From NCBI RefSeq assembly GCF_030463535.1, contig NC_132894.1, positions 34,058,125 through 34,122,124 of the forward strand: a stretch of DNA of 64,000 nucleotides. The letters run 5' to 3'. Below, one piece after another: positions 1 to 13,400 of this stretch. A model generated the notes under the pieces. The model was not told where the DNA came from and did not search any database. It saw only the letters and a program-made list of their open reading frames with translations. A program made the translations under genes and the position numbers. Numbering within the stretch: the first letter of the stretch is position 1; each line of letters begins with the position of its first letter. The DNA comes from Salminus brasiliensis (taxonomy: Eukaryota; Chordata; Actinopteri; Characiformes; Bryconidae).

Positions 1-429
1 ATACAGCACCAAGCTCCTTGTTCGGCATCTGTTGAGTCTAATGGCTTTAGGGCGTCCGCGATTAGTCGCCAGCGTCCATATCTCAGCATTTTCACATCAT
101 TAAAAGTTTTAAAAAGGGTCTTTTTAACACTTTCCAGTCTGGTCAGTAGGCTCCAGTCCGGTCGACTCCGTTCAGAGCTGCCGTTTTAACCCCTTAACGG
201 CCGATGGGCCGAAAGTGTGCAGTCCCACCGGTCCCTATACAGTCCCAAACGTTCCCAAAGCCCAGAGCAATAGGGTGGCTTGTACGCCGGGCAGAGTTTT
301 GAAGGCTTACCACCGCAGCCTATTGCCGATTTTGTCCACGAGTACATCACTTCGGCCTTGTGTCCACAGTAGCCATGCGAAGCTCTGTAAATGCTCTTGT
401 TATTACAGCGATATGCTCGTCGGTCTGCT

Positions 430-620
430 TCCTTAGAGCTTCCCATGAATATCTGGGCTTTTACGTTGACCGACTGTGCCAAGATCGTGTGGTTTCATGC
501 GCTTTGGCCTTAAGTGGAGATACCATACCATATAACAATATCTAATGACTTTACTCTGCTGTTATTTTAAGCGCATGTCTTTTATAGGGAACGGCATTAA
601 TACGCTGGATCACATGGTTT
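430..620 (+). repeat. dispersed repeat, copy 1
   Basis: Contains gggcttttacgttgaccgac, ctttggcctta and cattaatacgctggatcac, which recur at 1705-1815. It may be part of a larger element starting near 187, where ttaaccccttaacggcc would suit a piggyBac-type end. That is only a guess. Confidence 0.5.
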
Positions 621-629
621 GATAAGGTG

Positions 630-3600
630 TATAAATACCCCACTGCACTGCGGACTGTTCTGCTGAAGCTACTACACAGTTATACACAGTACAGTTGACT
701 CTACAGGATAGAATATAGGGTAGAAATCTCTAAAAAAAAAAAAATCACCTACATTTAAGTACGGTATAAAAATATATGCAGAAATAATAAATATTTCATA
801 TAAAAAATATTCATGTGTACAAAATTAATGTAAAATGCAGGGATGAGAATCTTTTAATTTGCAGTTTTCCAAAAGAAATGGCTTTTTAAATGCTTAATTT
901 AATTGATTTGGAGGGAAATCATTTAAAGTAATCATGCAGATCGACTAAATAATCAATAGATTAATCTATAGTGAAATAGTCGTTAGTGGCCGGCCTTAAT
1001 GGCTTCTATGTAAGAGTACCGCTGTCCCATTGAAGCTTGGTGTCTGTGTCGTTCGGGTTAAAGAAGAACCCCCCGGTTTTCAGCTGTTTTGAACGTCTCC
1101 GATTCCTTCAGAACCGGGTCGCACGTTGAGGGTTTTGGCAAATCTGAAAGAACTTTATTTTTCCTTCTAATCTTATTAGCAAAAACCGAACCTCTGCAAC
1201 ACTCTGTGCATGCCAGCCGTCCTGCTTGTGTTACAAATAGGCAGTTTTGGGGTTGTTGGGTTTTTTTTCTGTGTGGATTTAAGGGGCTGCCAGCTTTTCT
1301 TCAGGAGAACTCGAGCTTCTGTTTTGCTTCTGCTTGCTTGCAGTTGTTAAGCTTGCTCCTCACACACTGATGGGAGTTAAAAAGAACGTGGGATGAGTGT
1401 TCATATGCAAAAGGGAAAAAAGCATGAAACGGCACCTTTCAGTATGAAACCCCGTTTTAAAACTGAGCTCAGACGCATCTTTGAAGGCCTTCTGTTCCCT
1501 CTTTTTCTAGAAGAGGGGGAACAAAAGAAGCGCAAACTCAACAGAGATGCAGCTGAAGCTTACATTCCCCCACCTACATTTGTCTTCTGGCATTTTTCCA
1601 CTTGCCAGAGTCTCTCCAGGGCGGAAATGGCCACATATGTGGGGATGTTTGACGCTATGTGGCTATAGGAGCAACTTCCAATGAAGACCTGACCAACACT
1701 AAGGCTGGAATCTGGGCTTTTACGTTGACCGACGTGCCGAGATCCGGTGTGTTCATGCACTTTGGCCTTAAAAAGTCGCATGTCGTTGTGTTGGGAAAGG
1801 CATTAATACACTGGATCACTAGATACACTACTTGAGGCTATGTGGTTATAGGAGTGTGAACTGCAGTATGGCAGTCTGGGCTAGATCCGCCTGGATTGCC
1901 CATACAGGGCAGTTCTCTGCCTAAACACACAGAGAGGCTAAAGCTGTCCCCCTTTTTAGCCCTCATGCTATTCTGGTCTTTTGGGGTGTGAAGGACAGTC
2001 TGTTGGAGTCATGTGATCTCTCCAGGGCGCTCTCTCTAGCTTTGTCTCTGGTATGCGAGGTAGGAAGGTTAGGCTGGGTCCAGTCAAGTAGCCTAGCCGT
2101 CAGAACCAGACTCTCCTACTGATCAGTAATCAGATTAATTATGTTGACGTCTGACAATGCTCTGAAAAAAGGAGTTCCAGCCAGCCAGAGGTATTCCACG
2201 CTTGTTACCTTCATTAAAACCCTGTGATCGGACTAATCGGGTCCTCTTGTTGAGGGTCCATGTGTGCTAATGTTCCTCGGGAGGTTCCTTTCCCCTTTTT
2301 CGGTCTCAACATGGGCCGCATTCGCCTTCGTGAAGCTTTCAGCCTCTTTGTGGTGAAGCAAAGGTGGAGCAGTTTGCGTGTCGGCTGGCCAACGGATAAA
2401 GCTCATTTGCTGGAGCTCCCCTGCCGACGTCAGGTGGCCCTGCGGCTTAATCGGAGCCTAGCAGAGATCAGACCGTCTGGCCTGGTCTTCTGCTCTCCAT
2501 CAGCGCCTTGAGAATCTCTGTGGTGGCTCTGGAGACAGGACAAACGAGGGAAGACGGCCTGGACCCTGCATTGTTCCACCTTTCTGCAGAATGTCCCACA
2601 TCAACCCCCCACCACACCAGTGTTTGTCTAGGGGAAGGTGGGGGTGGTAGGACAAAGGAGCGTACTGCCTCAGAAGAATACTTCGTGCCATTTCTTTCAA
2701 CTGTACGCCAACGTTTATCTCCCTTTTTTGTTTTTTTTGGTGAAGTCGGTCACACTGGTCTCAGGTTTCTGGGTTGGGGTGGGGGGTGGGGGGTGTACCT
2801 CCAGAGAAGCAGGATGTGTCCATAGCAGTTGTGAGCTCTTCACAGCCAGCAGTCGACGGAGTTGACATAATGCACTTTCCAGGGAAAGAATGTCTTGGTG
2901 ACCTCTGGACCACCGTGCTTGGCCACTTCTGCTTACCATGTGTTTGACCATTTGTTGGTTTGCATATGCGTAGTAGTCTCCTTTCAGGTGGTCCAGGGCC
3001 ACCAGTTTGCCAGACTGCCATTCTGATGGAGGACCTCCTGATGGAGGACCTCCTGATGGAGGTTTCAGGCTGTCCGAACAATTGATTCATCAAAGGGTTC
3101 AGGGTAAACATCCCTCCCACCATAACAGCAGGCCCTGAGCTTCCATCCCATTTAACCCGATTACTTCCTAAGAGCCTTAGAAGAGCTGAAGGTGTTGACC
3201 AGTTGTCTCCTGGCTGCAAAACACCCAGTCTACAGTCCACAGGATCCACTGGAAATGATTTCAGCTCATTAGGCCCCAGAGCTTTGGCCTATCAACCCCC
3301 CACCCCCACCACCAACCACCATCACCACCCTCAGTCCTGGCCTAATTTGCATCCCATTGATTTGATTTGATTTGCTTTGCTTTTCACCCTGTGTGTTCAA
3401 GCCTTCATTGCATGTCTACACAAGTGTTAACGGTAGACCCAGAGAAGCCTGAAAGACTGAAGCCCTAGTGTTTTCCCAGGCGCAGTCGAGTGTGAAAAAG
3501 CAAACGCTGCTTCGGCCATTCATCGGGATTTCCTCCGACGCAAAGAGACGCTTGTGCTTCTGTGAAGAGGCTTTACTTCAGCCGGTTCAGTCACACACTG

Positions 3601-5194
3601 GCTCGAGGTGCAGTGTTGGGTTAGAATAGGGGTTTATGTTGGTGAATTACACAAAATATCAAAATCTCAGCGATTCAAGCTGTGCGTCCATACGAGCCTG
3701 ATCTGTGGAATTCTCCCGGAGTAGCGCCTGCTGGAGAGCTCCTGGGGGGGCAGCGCTCCGTGTGGGTGGTTTGCGTAGACGGATACAGTGAAAAGGTCTG
3801 CTGCAGGCTGTGTACCTTCCCAGGGATTTCTTTGTTTTCCTAGCTCCTGACCTCCTGGCACCATCTGTAACCCTATGTGTTCTGTCATGAAGAGGGACAA
3901 TGGCTGCCTCAGTGTGTACAGTGCCGCCTCACGGCAGCCTTGCACAGGGGCTCGACGTGGCTGCCCAGATTTACGTCCAGAAGATAAAGAACAGTTGTGA
4001 GCTTAAACCCGAGGCTGGCCAGGAGAAAACGAACGATAGTCGCTCAGTTTCTTAAACGAAGCTCTGATTGGGCTACCCTGAATGCCTACCGTGAAGATGG
4101 CGTAAGTAGGGTAAATGACCCTACCCATGTGAAGTGTATTGTCCATAGCCATTTCAGCTAGTTAATACTACATGACTCAATTAGTTGGAATGACAATTCA
4201 CTGTTGATAAAATATTACTATTTATTATTAAAATATTTTTTTTTATTAATTAAAATTAATTAATGTATTATTTCCAATAACATCTTTCAATTATTTCTAA
4301 ATATATTTAAAAAAGTAAAATTAAAAAAACACTTCAGGTGCTTATTATACCCATTACATGTTTCCTGTGATTTTTAAGCCAATCAGATAACTTAGTAAGC
4401 ATACGAAGATATTTTTAGAAAAAAAAATATTTTTTCAAAAAAGAAATTAAATATTTTTAATCTTTTATTCATTTGTTTATTTATTTTAGAATTGTAGTTT
4501 ATGACCACCAGCATGTTTCAACACATTTACAGCCATATCTCAGGAATACAGCTGACTAAAAAGGTTAAAATAAACAAACAAAAAATATTTTTTATTGATT
4601 TATTCATTTGTTTTGTGTTCTTAAGAGATCATTTGGGGTGTTCCTAGCTACAAAAGGGAGAAAATACACTGATTAAACACATCCAGACCATTTGTACCTT
4701 TAAAATGTGTATCTTGTTTTTATTTTCAGTTACAAAAACATTAAAATTATGAAATATTATTGCATGATCTTTCACTTCACCATCATCTCTGCTGCTCAAA
4801 CAGTGTCTGACTGTAGATTTCCGTGAGCTTAATAGGTTCTCGTACCCTCATGGAGGCGTTGCTATGAGCACCAAAGTCGAGGTTGCTCAAGGGAGAGCAG
4901 AAGAGGCGGATTTCACGAACGAGAGACCGAGGGGTCGCCTCACTGGTCACAGTTTTTTTATCGTCGCCGTTGCTTTAGTGACTCGCCTGCTAAGCATTTG
5001 GTTTGAGTTTCACCAACGGGGCTCAAAGAACTGCTCCATTAGCATGGGGCCTTTGTCGGCTGTGCAGACTGCGGAGGGGTCCGGGCCTTCCCCACTGAGA
5101 ATCAGCTTTCCAAAGTCCTTGTTTATCCCCGAAGTTCCTTTTGTAGATTACCCCCAGCCTTAGCAGAGCTGGGGATAAACTTGTCTGGGAAGGG

Positions 5195-5195
<1 letters not shown>
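630..5195. other. intronic, unique and A/T-rich
   Basis: No gene supported. 740-960 and 4198-4760 are A/T-rich low complexity. A 15-base unit (ctgatggaggacctc) is repeated three times at 3018-3062. Confidence 0.6.
1705..1815 (+). repeat. dispersed repeat, copy 2 (shorter)
   Basis: Matches 430-620 but lacks about 70 bases of the middle. Confidence 0.5.

Positions 5196-5227
<32 letters not shown>
5196..5227. repeat. (GT)n microsatellite
   Basis: Sixteen uninterrupted TG units. Confidence 0.95.
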
Positions 5228-5229
<2 letters not shown>

Positions 5230-7920
5230 AGAGATTGGGAGAAAGAGAAGAAGGAAGAGATAATGGTAGCAAGTATCATGGCTCTGTTGCTGACAGCTGT
5301 TTGCTCCCCTCCGGCCCCACGCTCTGATAAATCTTTAGCAGGTAATGTTGGTCGGTGCTAATGGACCCTCTCCTACAGAGGAGAGATTCCCTTTCCCCAA
5401 GTTGGAACTGACCCCTGAAGCAGCTTAAAGGGAGGAGGAGGAGGAGGAGAAGATGGAGAAGATGGAGTAGGGGAGGGTGTGGGGTGACTGCAGACTGTTT
5501 AGTGTGGGGGGCTATGAGGGGCGAGGTTGCTCCCCACAGGACGCCCTGGAGAATGATGCCTTTGTTTGCTGCTAAGGCAGGTGAAACCCTGAAGCCAGCT
5601 CAGGTTGCCCGTAAGTCTTCAACTTACAATTTCCCCTTTACAACCAGAGCCTGAGTGTGTGTGGGGGGGCAGGGGGTGGAGAGGGATGTCTATGGGTGGA
5701 AGCAAGGAACGTAGATACCTGGAATGTCTTGATTTTTCTAAAAATAAGAGAACTGACCCGCGTCGCTGAATGAGGGCTATGGGCTCTGAGATCTCCAAGA
5801 GCCCCTGAATTGACTCTGACTCTGACAGTCTGGTTATGCGTCTACCTTTCTGACACTCATTTGTAGCTTGTGTCATTAATCTTTTATGCTACACCACCAG
5901 CTCCACCTAAGGTCAGTTCGATCATTCATTACTGCGTTCACCCGGCAGTCTTTTTGGTCTTATGTGGCGCAGAATGTCTCTGGGTCGAGTTCAGTCGATG
6001 GTGAGATATCGAAACGAGTGGTGCCGTGATCAGAAGATCCGAAACCCAAGAACCAGGAGACCCAAGGAGACGTTGGTTTAGTCTACGGTCTTTAGTCTAT
6101 TAGCTAATGCTAATACACACATGCTATAGCGAGGGAAGGCTCGGGCATGACCGGTCCGGATAAAATAAATAAATACATAAATAATAACTGGACTGCAGAG
6201 GACATTTCTCCCCCCCCCCACCCCCCTGGACATTGTGTAATTGTGAACCCTTCCAGATAGGGCTGTAGATGGATGCTCCTCTCTGGACCCCCCAACCAAT
6301 TTGGTGGCACCAGATGCAGTTCTGAGAGCAGACGTTTTGGTCGCGGTCAAGTCCATGTGCTTCAGGCAGGCTTGTCCGCACCGCTGGTACAGTGGTGTCT
6401 TTATGGCAGCTCCATCAGCTCCATAGATCGACATCAAAGGTGGAGACTCCGATCTGATTGGGTGCTGTGAGTGACAACAACCTGCCGCAGTCCCGCAGCT
6501 GCCGAGCTGAGCCGAGCCGAGCTGAGCCGTCTGAGAGCCGTTTGTTCTGCCAGTGACTGCACGTTCTATATCGATCGACAGGAGATGTTCATTACAGTGG
6601 CGGTCCCACTCTCGTCACCAACAGAGGGGCAATTCTTCATCCTTCGTCTCCGTCACTCTCGACAGGGGAAAGAAGCTCCGCTTTGTGACTAGCCGCGAGA
6701 GACACAATGGCTTTTGTGAGGCGCTGGCGTTTTGACGAGTGCCTTTGTGCTGCACGGTTGTCACGGTTGAAGCTGGCGAGAAAAGCTTCGCATCTGAGGG
6801 TGGTAATTAAAGCAATTTGCTCAGGATTGTAAAATTGCCCACACAGTCGCCCACTGCTTGTGCTCTTCACGAGCTGCTATCTCATACTCTTCTTCTTCTT
6901 CATCTTCTTCATCACGGTCAATATATCTTTTGTGTCTCGTCACTTCAAACGTGCTGAAATATTAACCTCGGACGGCCCCGCCGCGTTAATTATTGAAGAG
7001 GCCTTCAGACACGTCTACTGGAGCTGGACCGCAGGCCAGTCTGACTTGGAGGGGAAAGAAAAGGCTCTGGAGTAAGAACAGTGTACCATTTGGGCCTGTT
7101 CTCTTTCCAGTGGGGAAAGCCTAGCAGGCCTGTAGTCCTCCTTCTCACTTTTTCCAGCTTCTCATCCTTCTCGCCGCTCTGTGGAAAGTGCTGTCTCACC
7201 AAATCCTGCTGGATGTGACGAGGCAGCCCTCAGCGCTTGAAACCGTCTAAGCTTTAAGGGCATCCCGTAGCATAATTTCCTTAATATCCTTTTGCCATTA
7301 GGCCTTTTTTTGGCCGGTCTGCTCTGCCAGAGGCCTAGCTGGAGCCTTCCTTTCTGGCTGATTGAGCGGCGGTGGCATGGAGAAGTTCCATGTTCTCATA
7401 TTAAAAGAGTAGCCATGAAAGAATAAGACCTTTCGCAGACGCAGGGCGGCTGTGCTTACTGTGCTTTTGGGGATTCGGACTCCTGATGTTGCTGAATTGG
7501 AGGACCAAGTGAGTTGAGTGAGTTGGCCACCCTGCTGGACCGTCTGTCAGGTCTGGAGGGTTTCTGAGTGCCGGGGTTCTTGGGTACGTGAGGGGAATCT
7601 AATTTAAGGAGGCGTTGCAGACGTTCATGATCGTACGCTTTCATTTTTGATATCGTACCAAGAGAAGAGAGGCGAGGAGTGGCCCTCTCTTGAGTGTGGA
7701 GAACAATTTTAGTGCTGTGTATTAAAGCCTTTCAGACAGTGAGGTGGGAAAGTCGTTTTTTTAATGTGCATCTGCTACAACATCAAAAGCACCATCTACC
7801 CCACGTTCCCTGTAATCTGTCAAATTCCCCCAAATCATCTGCCTACTGTAGCGTTTTAAGGGTATTGCTTTTGGAAATTCCATGTGCTTGGCCTGGATTT
7901 CTCACCCAGTTTCTTGACAT

Positions 7921-8090
7921 TAGGGCTGTCCCGATCCAATCCAGGCATATTTTTAATGGATCGGGTACCGGCTATTTTAATCTCAGTCCAGTTCCGAGTC
8001 GTTGTTTTAACTGCTGTGTTCAGAGGGCCATCTGGTGTCCTCGAGGAACCGTTAAGGGACATTGTTCCCAGCTTGATTTGGACATCCCTG
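7921..8090 (+). mobile_element. hAT-like miniature element
   Basis: The ends are inverted: agggctgtcc at the left, and agggatgtcc when the right end is reversed (nine of ten). The body is shared, reverse-oriented, with 12676-12865 (ggatcgggtac and ggctattttaatctc). The hAT class is inferred from the end motif. Confidence 0.55.
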
Positions 8091-9176
8091 GTTGATGTGG
8101 ACGTCGACCTTTTTGTGTTTGTTATTGTATTCTAGGAAAGGAGTAGACCGTGAAGAAGCCTGGGTGAGTAAAACTTTGTGTGAATGAATGGAAGGTCTGG
8201 CAGCGATGCTGTGATGTTTCATCCTTCACCCCCTCATCTTAACCTCTCTGAATCATCCTCGTAATTGGCAGGCTAAAAGTAGAGCCAATGATCATGGAAA
8301 AGATTCCCTGTTACAGCCTGGAACTTTGAAGTCAAAGGAAGAACGCCCGTGAGGGTTTCGCTCGTGTCGGAGTTCCTGTGGAAGGCTAGATTAGATCCAC
8401 CCATTCCTTCACCAGGTCTGCATTTAAAGGTTCACCAAAATGGCACAGTCGCAGCCAGATGATAAGAACACCCTCAACACTTCCCTTCCCAAACCTTTAG
8501 ATAGAAGGGGTCATTGCCTTCTAAGTGACCACAGTTGCTTACTTCACATGTAGTACAGCTGTGTTTTGCATCGTCAAGTGAAGGTTCACTTTAGGCCGGG
8601 TTTAGGCTTTGAGCTTTGGCTGAGGTGTAGTTGACTGGCCTGGGTGAATGGGTCATATCTCCACCTCCCCCCCTAAAGAAATGGCCTTCTACAGTGGGGA
8701 GGAATGCTCCGGCCTTCCTGGCTCCTGGCAGACTAATTGCAGTAACGTGATGAGAGAACAGTGATTCTCCTGTTGGATAAGAGCCCTGGCCATGATCATG
8801 CACCCTGGCCTCGTTTGCCTTCAGTCAGTTCCCAAGGTTAAACTGGATAGGCCTTGCTGTTCTGGGCCTCTGCGACCCAGAGGTTGACCCCAGAATTTAA
8901 GGTGTTTGTTTCCCTGTGGTTTTGGATCTATGCCCCAGATTAGCTTAACTAGCTTAGCTACAATTCCAAAGAGTATCAGACAGCCCAGAGCTGAGCACTG
9001 ACACAAGTGTCGACCATAAAGCCTCGTATCTGAGAGGGAGAAGCCGAGCAACTGGTGTTGGGATGAGCAGAAAGGCGAAATGAGAAAGGCGGTTCTGCTG
9101 TGTTTGGACTCGTAGCCGGCTATCTAGGCTTAGATAAGTCAGCTAGCAGGCTAAACACCACAGCACAGACCATGTT

Positions 9177-9365
9177 CTAGCTAACTGAGCCTCAAATCAC
9201 ACCTGTTTAGAGGATTAAGCCTCATATCTGAGAGCACAGAGTCGAGGGAACGGTCCTAGGAGTGTTTTCCACTGTTTTCAGGCTAGTAGACTTTCCGATC
9301 AAACTTAGGGTCACTAAACTTGCAACTATGGTGGGCTTCCCCCCCCCCCACCTGTTTTCAGAGTG
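9177..9365 (+). repeat. dispersed repeat shared with 56307-56530
   Basis: Shares cacctgtttagagga, cctcatatctgagag and ccactgttttcaggct with the other copy. The class is unknown. Confidence 0.55.
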
Positions 9366-10433
9366 CAGATGGGGTTATGCAAGCTCATTTTGGTCCATAT
9401 ACTAGATACCAGACACAGAACGGAAGCTTGACCCGTCCGACACGTCCTCGTTTTGAGATGCCGAGCAAAGAGCTTAGGGAGGGTCGTTCCCGAAGTTAAC
9501 AACAAATGGACCTCGCTGTTTAGTCTAACTGGGCTGATTGTCTGCAGACTCTCTGTGGTAAATGAGACGGCTGAGGTGATATGAGATGGATGGCGTCCCC
9601 ATCCGCCGCGCAGATTAGCGTCTAGGATAGTGTCGGACGGCTCTAGATAGGAGAGGATCGGTCCAATTAGCCTGATGTCAGCAGTGCTTCTGGAGTAATG
9701 AATAGGAGGCGATTGAGCAGAGCTGGTATCGGTTTCTGCCTTGTCTTGATCTGTTCTCTCTGATGGGAAGAGTGCATTTCACTCGGGCTACTTTAGCGCA
9801 CACACACACCGGAGCTGCAGCGCCTGCGTCCTGACAGAAAGATAGATGCTGGCCGCTCTTCCTTTCTTCTTGGGTTGCATCCAAATGTGTTTCTGCTCAG
9901 ATAGAGGAAGGCCAGTCAAATGGTACCCTTTAGCTCAGATATCGAGCACCGCAGAGCTGCTCGTTCTGCAGCGGCTCGTTGTGCACCTCTGCGAAGAGCG
10001 GTGACGGCGGTTATTAGAGATGAAGCTCGGCCTGGCGTTCGGGCAGCATGCTTTGAATGCCTTAACAGCAGGCTTAATTCATTGTTGTTCGTCTCTGGCC
10101 TAGACAAGAGGGCGTTTTACGACGTTTGTAGTCCGGTGCCTAATTGCGTAGAAAGGCTAATGCTCTTTCTGGCACGGACCACTTTTCCGCCTACGTCTGG
10201 GGAGCAGATTTTATTTGGAAGCCCACCAACCAATCTCCAAATACTTACTCTGATCGCTTCTCTGTGTACGGATGGGGTTATAACTCCTTAAATAAAATGA
10301 ACAGTTACATTTTCTAAAGGAGATCCTGCTCCTTTAGTCGGCCTAATTAGATTTCTCCGAAGCGCTGTCAAAATATCGGCCCCTTGTTCCCCCTCTGTAC
10401 TGGCTAATGAGGTGTATGAGCTTTTGCAGTGTG

Positions 10434-10435
<2 letters not shown>

Positions 10436-10485
<50 letters not shown>
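10436..10485. repeat. (AC)n microsatellite
   Basis: About 25 AC units after a short tgtgtatacac palindrome. Confidence 0.95.
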
Positions 10486-10486
<1 letters not shown>

Positions 10487-13400
10487 CTTGCCTCTCTGTC
10501 TCTCACAAGCTTTGCTGTCATTCCAGGAAAGCTTTCTGCATGACATTGGATTCTCCTTGACAGCCCAAATTTTTACGGACACCAGAAAGTGCTTCAGTAA
10601 TGGTTCGAAAAGAAATTTGGAGCTTTTGCGCCCCGGCTGCTGATTGATGATGATGATAAGCAGCTGGCCATGATTCCGTCCACGCCGCTGGTTCCCCCGC
10701 ACCCCCATGACTGTTTCCGTCCGGCCCAGATGGCGTTCGATAGCCGTACCCGCGAAACTACAAGCCTTTGTTACCGTGAATTAAATTTGCAATTAACCTT
10801 TTAAAGCGGTGAAATGAGGGCAGGCAGCAAGGAAAGGAGATTATCTCGGCACATGCCGAACCCATTCTACTTCCTTCATCAGGCACAGCGTGGAGCCTAT
10901 TGTGCCGCTCAGCTGGACGCTGGCTCCACCAAAGACTGCTAAACACAATTAATTAGACTTTGCCCGCGCACCACGTGGGTCATGTGGTGGAGCGGCGCTG
11001 GATCAGGTGTTCCCGCGTGGCCGTATGCAGACGGCGGCAGCTTTCGAGGTCTTGGAGATGTGGGGAAACTGAGGAGGGGGGCGGGGGCAGTTGTTGGCTT
11101 GTAGATTGTATTTTGTATTTTTCAGCCGCCGGACACGTCCAGGGGTGGGAATGGCGAATGGCTTCGTGCAGCAGCTGGCAAGCGGTCTTGGTGCTGCCTG
11201 AGAGTTAAAGGCCATATGTTTTGGCTGAGGCTGAGGAAGAATGGCTTTGTGGCCGCGGACGGTGTCTGCGTGGAAGGAAAACGGTGTAAATCCTGGCCTT
11301 GGCAAAATGTCCCTTCTACACTTACCCATCGCTGTAATGGCCCGAACAGCTGCCACTGTCTTGCGGCCACTCCCAAAACTCATTTAGTGAAGACGACTAG
11401 CCTATCTGTCTTTTTCATTGTTCTGCTCTGCTTTTTCCTCTTTTCCTTGCCCCTCCCTTACCCTCATCTCTTCCTGCTGTCTCGCCTTTGCTTATTACAT
11501 CGCTCTTCCACCTATCTCTCTCTCTCTCTCTTTCGCTCGCTCGCTCGCTCACTCTCGATCGCTGCATACTGTCCTATACAGTCTTTTATTTCTAGCTCAT
11601 CGGATTGTTCCTATAAATGCGTAATGCACACGTCAACACGTGGACCGGTGCGTGTCATTAGGGGAAGATCCCAGTTGCAGCTCATCTGTTCCCACCAAGA
11701 CGTTGCCAAGTGGTCATGTGTGAACAGTATGCATCTAATTGTTTTGCAGCTGTTCTTCTGCCTTTATCACCTCCCACTACTCTACTGGTGGGATCAAAGC
11801 CAACCATTAGGATCCTGCGGAGTCCTGTCAACACCGTGCACCTGGGTTCTTAAAGATCAGCACCTCTGGAGGTCCCGCAAGCTGCCTGTCTATCACCTCT
11901 GCAACATGCAAGCTCCTCTTCCTGTACCCCTCCAGCAGAGTGACGGTGGCAGCACAGCTCGGTCAGTCTGAACAGGACCGGGAGGATCCGTGAAGGATCC
12001 TCTGTTCTCGGCCGCTCCTCCTCCAAAGCCAAGAGGAACATCGCGCAGTTTGTAACCTAATGAAAAGGGCTAGTTGACATCTGTGGACATGTGGTTTTAG
12101 GATGGGACCCAGTCACACGGTTTCAATTAAAAGCCCTGCGCTGCGAATCGAAGACGTGCATTTGTTGCTAGGGATGTCCCGAGTGTTTTGCTGCTGAAAA
12201 AAAAATCTAAATCAGAAAAAATCATTTTATTTTCAGAATCAGTTTCTATAATCAGACTTTCTGGACTGACTGATTTAGTTTAGTTGAGACTTTTATTAAA
12301 ATATTTTTATAGTGTTTAATATCTTATAATCCAGTCTGACTCTTCTCCCTGACCAATCAGCTCCTTTACAACACTGCAGTCTAATCGCTTCCTGTAGTGC
12401 TACACACTCTGGACTGGTATCTGTGGTCGTTGTTGGTCTACTGGTGTGTAATAACTGGTTTATAGCGGGTAAATGTGCTGCGTGTGATTGGGTTTCTATA
12501 GCTAGCGTGCGTGTATTAGCATTAGCGTTAGCCTCCACTCAGTTCTGATTGGGTTCACAGAGAAAGGTGAGCGGTTCTCCGGTTCTCCCGCTGGTAAAAC
12601 AGAGGGTTTAAAAAGGGTCAGATATTATGGTCTGTTTTCAGGTTTCAGGAACCTCAACTCCTTTATATACCTTCTAAGGACGTCCGCACCACTGCACCAG
12701 CTGCCGGCGGGGAACAATGTCCATTAATGGCACCCAGAGTCTGAACGTTGTGGTTAAAACTGAGACTTGAAACTGGTTGGAGATTAAAATAGCCTGTACC
12801 CGATCCGTTAAAATATGCCTTAAAAGGCCCTGATCCCAATCCACTGGCTCAGATTGGGACGTCACCATTTGTTGCGTTAAGTATTCAAGCTCGACGGCTA
12901 CAGCCAGCTCTGTGGCTACTGCCATGGACTGAGTGAAGGCCTCCTCTTCCGCAGGTCTTCCAGACTTGATCAGTGGGCAAAAAGCCTGCTTTAGGCTCCG
13001 GGATACATATGTTCTGACTTGTTCTACTAGCTCGACAGTAAACATATGCATCGTTAAAACAGGACCGAGGCGATAATGAGCACAGCTGCAAGTTATATAC
13101 GTCCCAAAGGCAGCTTCATCATTTATCTTAACTGTTCAGGGAGAGGCGAGGCGAGGCGACTCGAGGTCGAGATCTACTTGAGGGAACCCCTTAAAGCCAG
13201 GCCGGTTTTGCTGAAAATGGGAAACGTCCTGAACTTTTGGTTTGTCAAAGGAAGCCCAGCATGGTGGGAAATCGGGACGGCCTCTGACTGACGGAGTGAG
13301 GTTTAACATCCGTCACCACTCTGTAGTTGAATGTGGGAAACGGATGGCTGTAATCTCTTCTGGACCCGTCCCATCCTGGTGTTTAAACATCCATTTGTGG

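Larger units (their letters stand above)
5228..10435. other. intronic, mostly unique
   Basis: No gene supported. It has a GGA run at 5432-5470, two C-runs (6206 and 9341), short gagctgagcc-like repeats at 6493-6540, and the repeats at 7921 and 9177. Confidence 0.6.

Noticed and set aside
186..482. A 98-codon minus-strand frame with several cysteines, considered as a piggyBac zinc-finger tail
   Set aside because: The cysteine spacing does not fit that domain, and part of it lies in a dispersed repeat.
11216..11971. A 251-codon open frame on the plus strand
   Set aside because: It has no recognisable domain, passes through CT/CGCT low complexity, and lies inside the chsy1 intron with no splice context.
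12674..13051. A 125-codon minus-strand frame
   Set aside because: About half of it is the hAT-like repeat at 12676-12865. The remainder has some protein-like composition, but I could not link it to any transposase domain.
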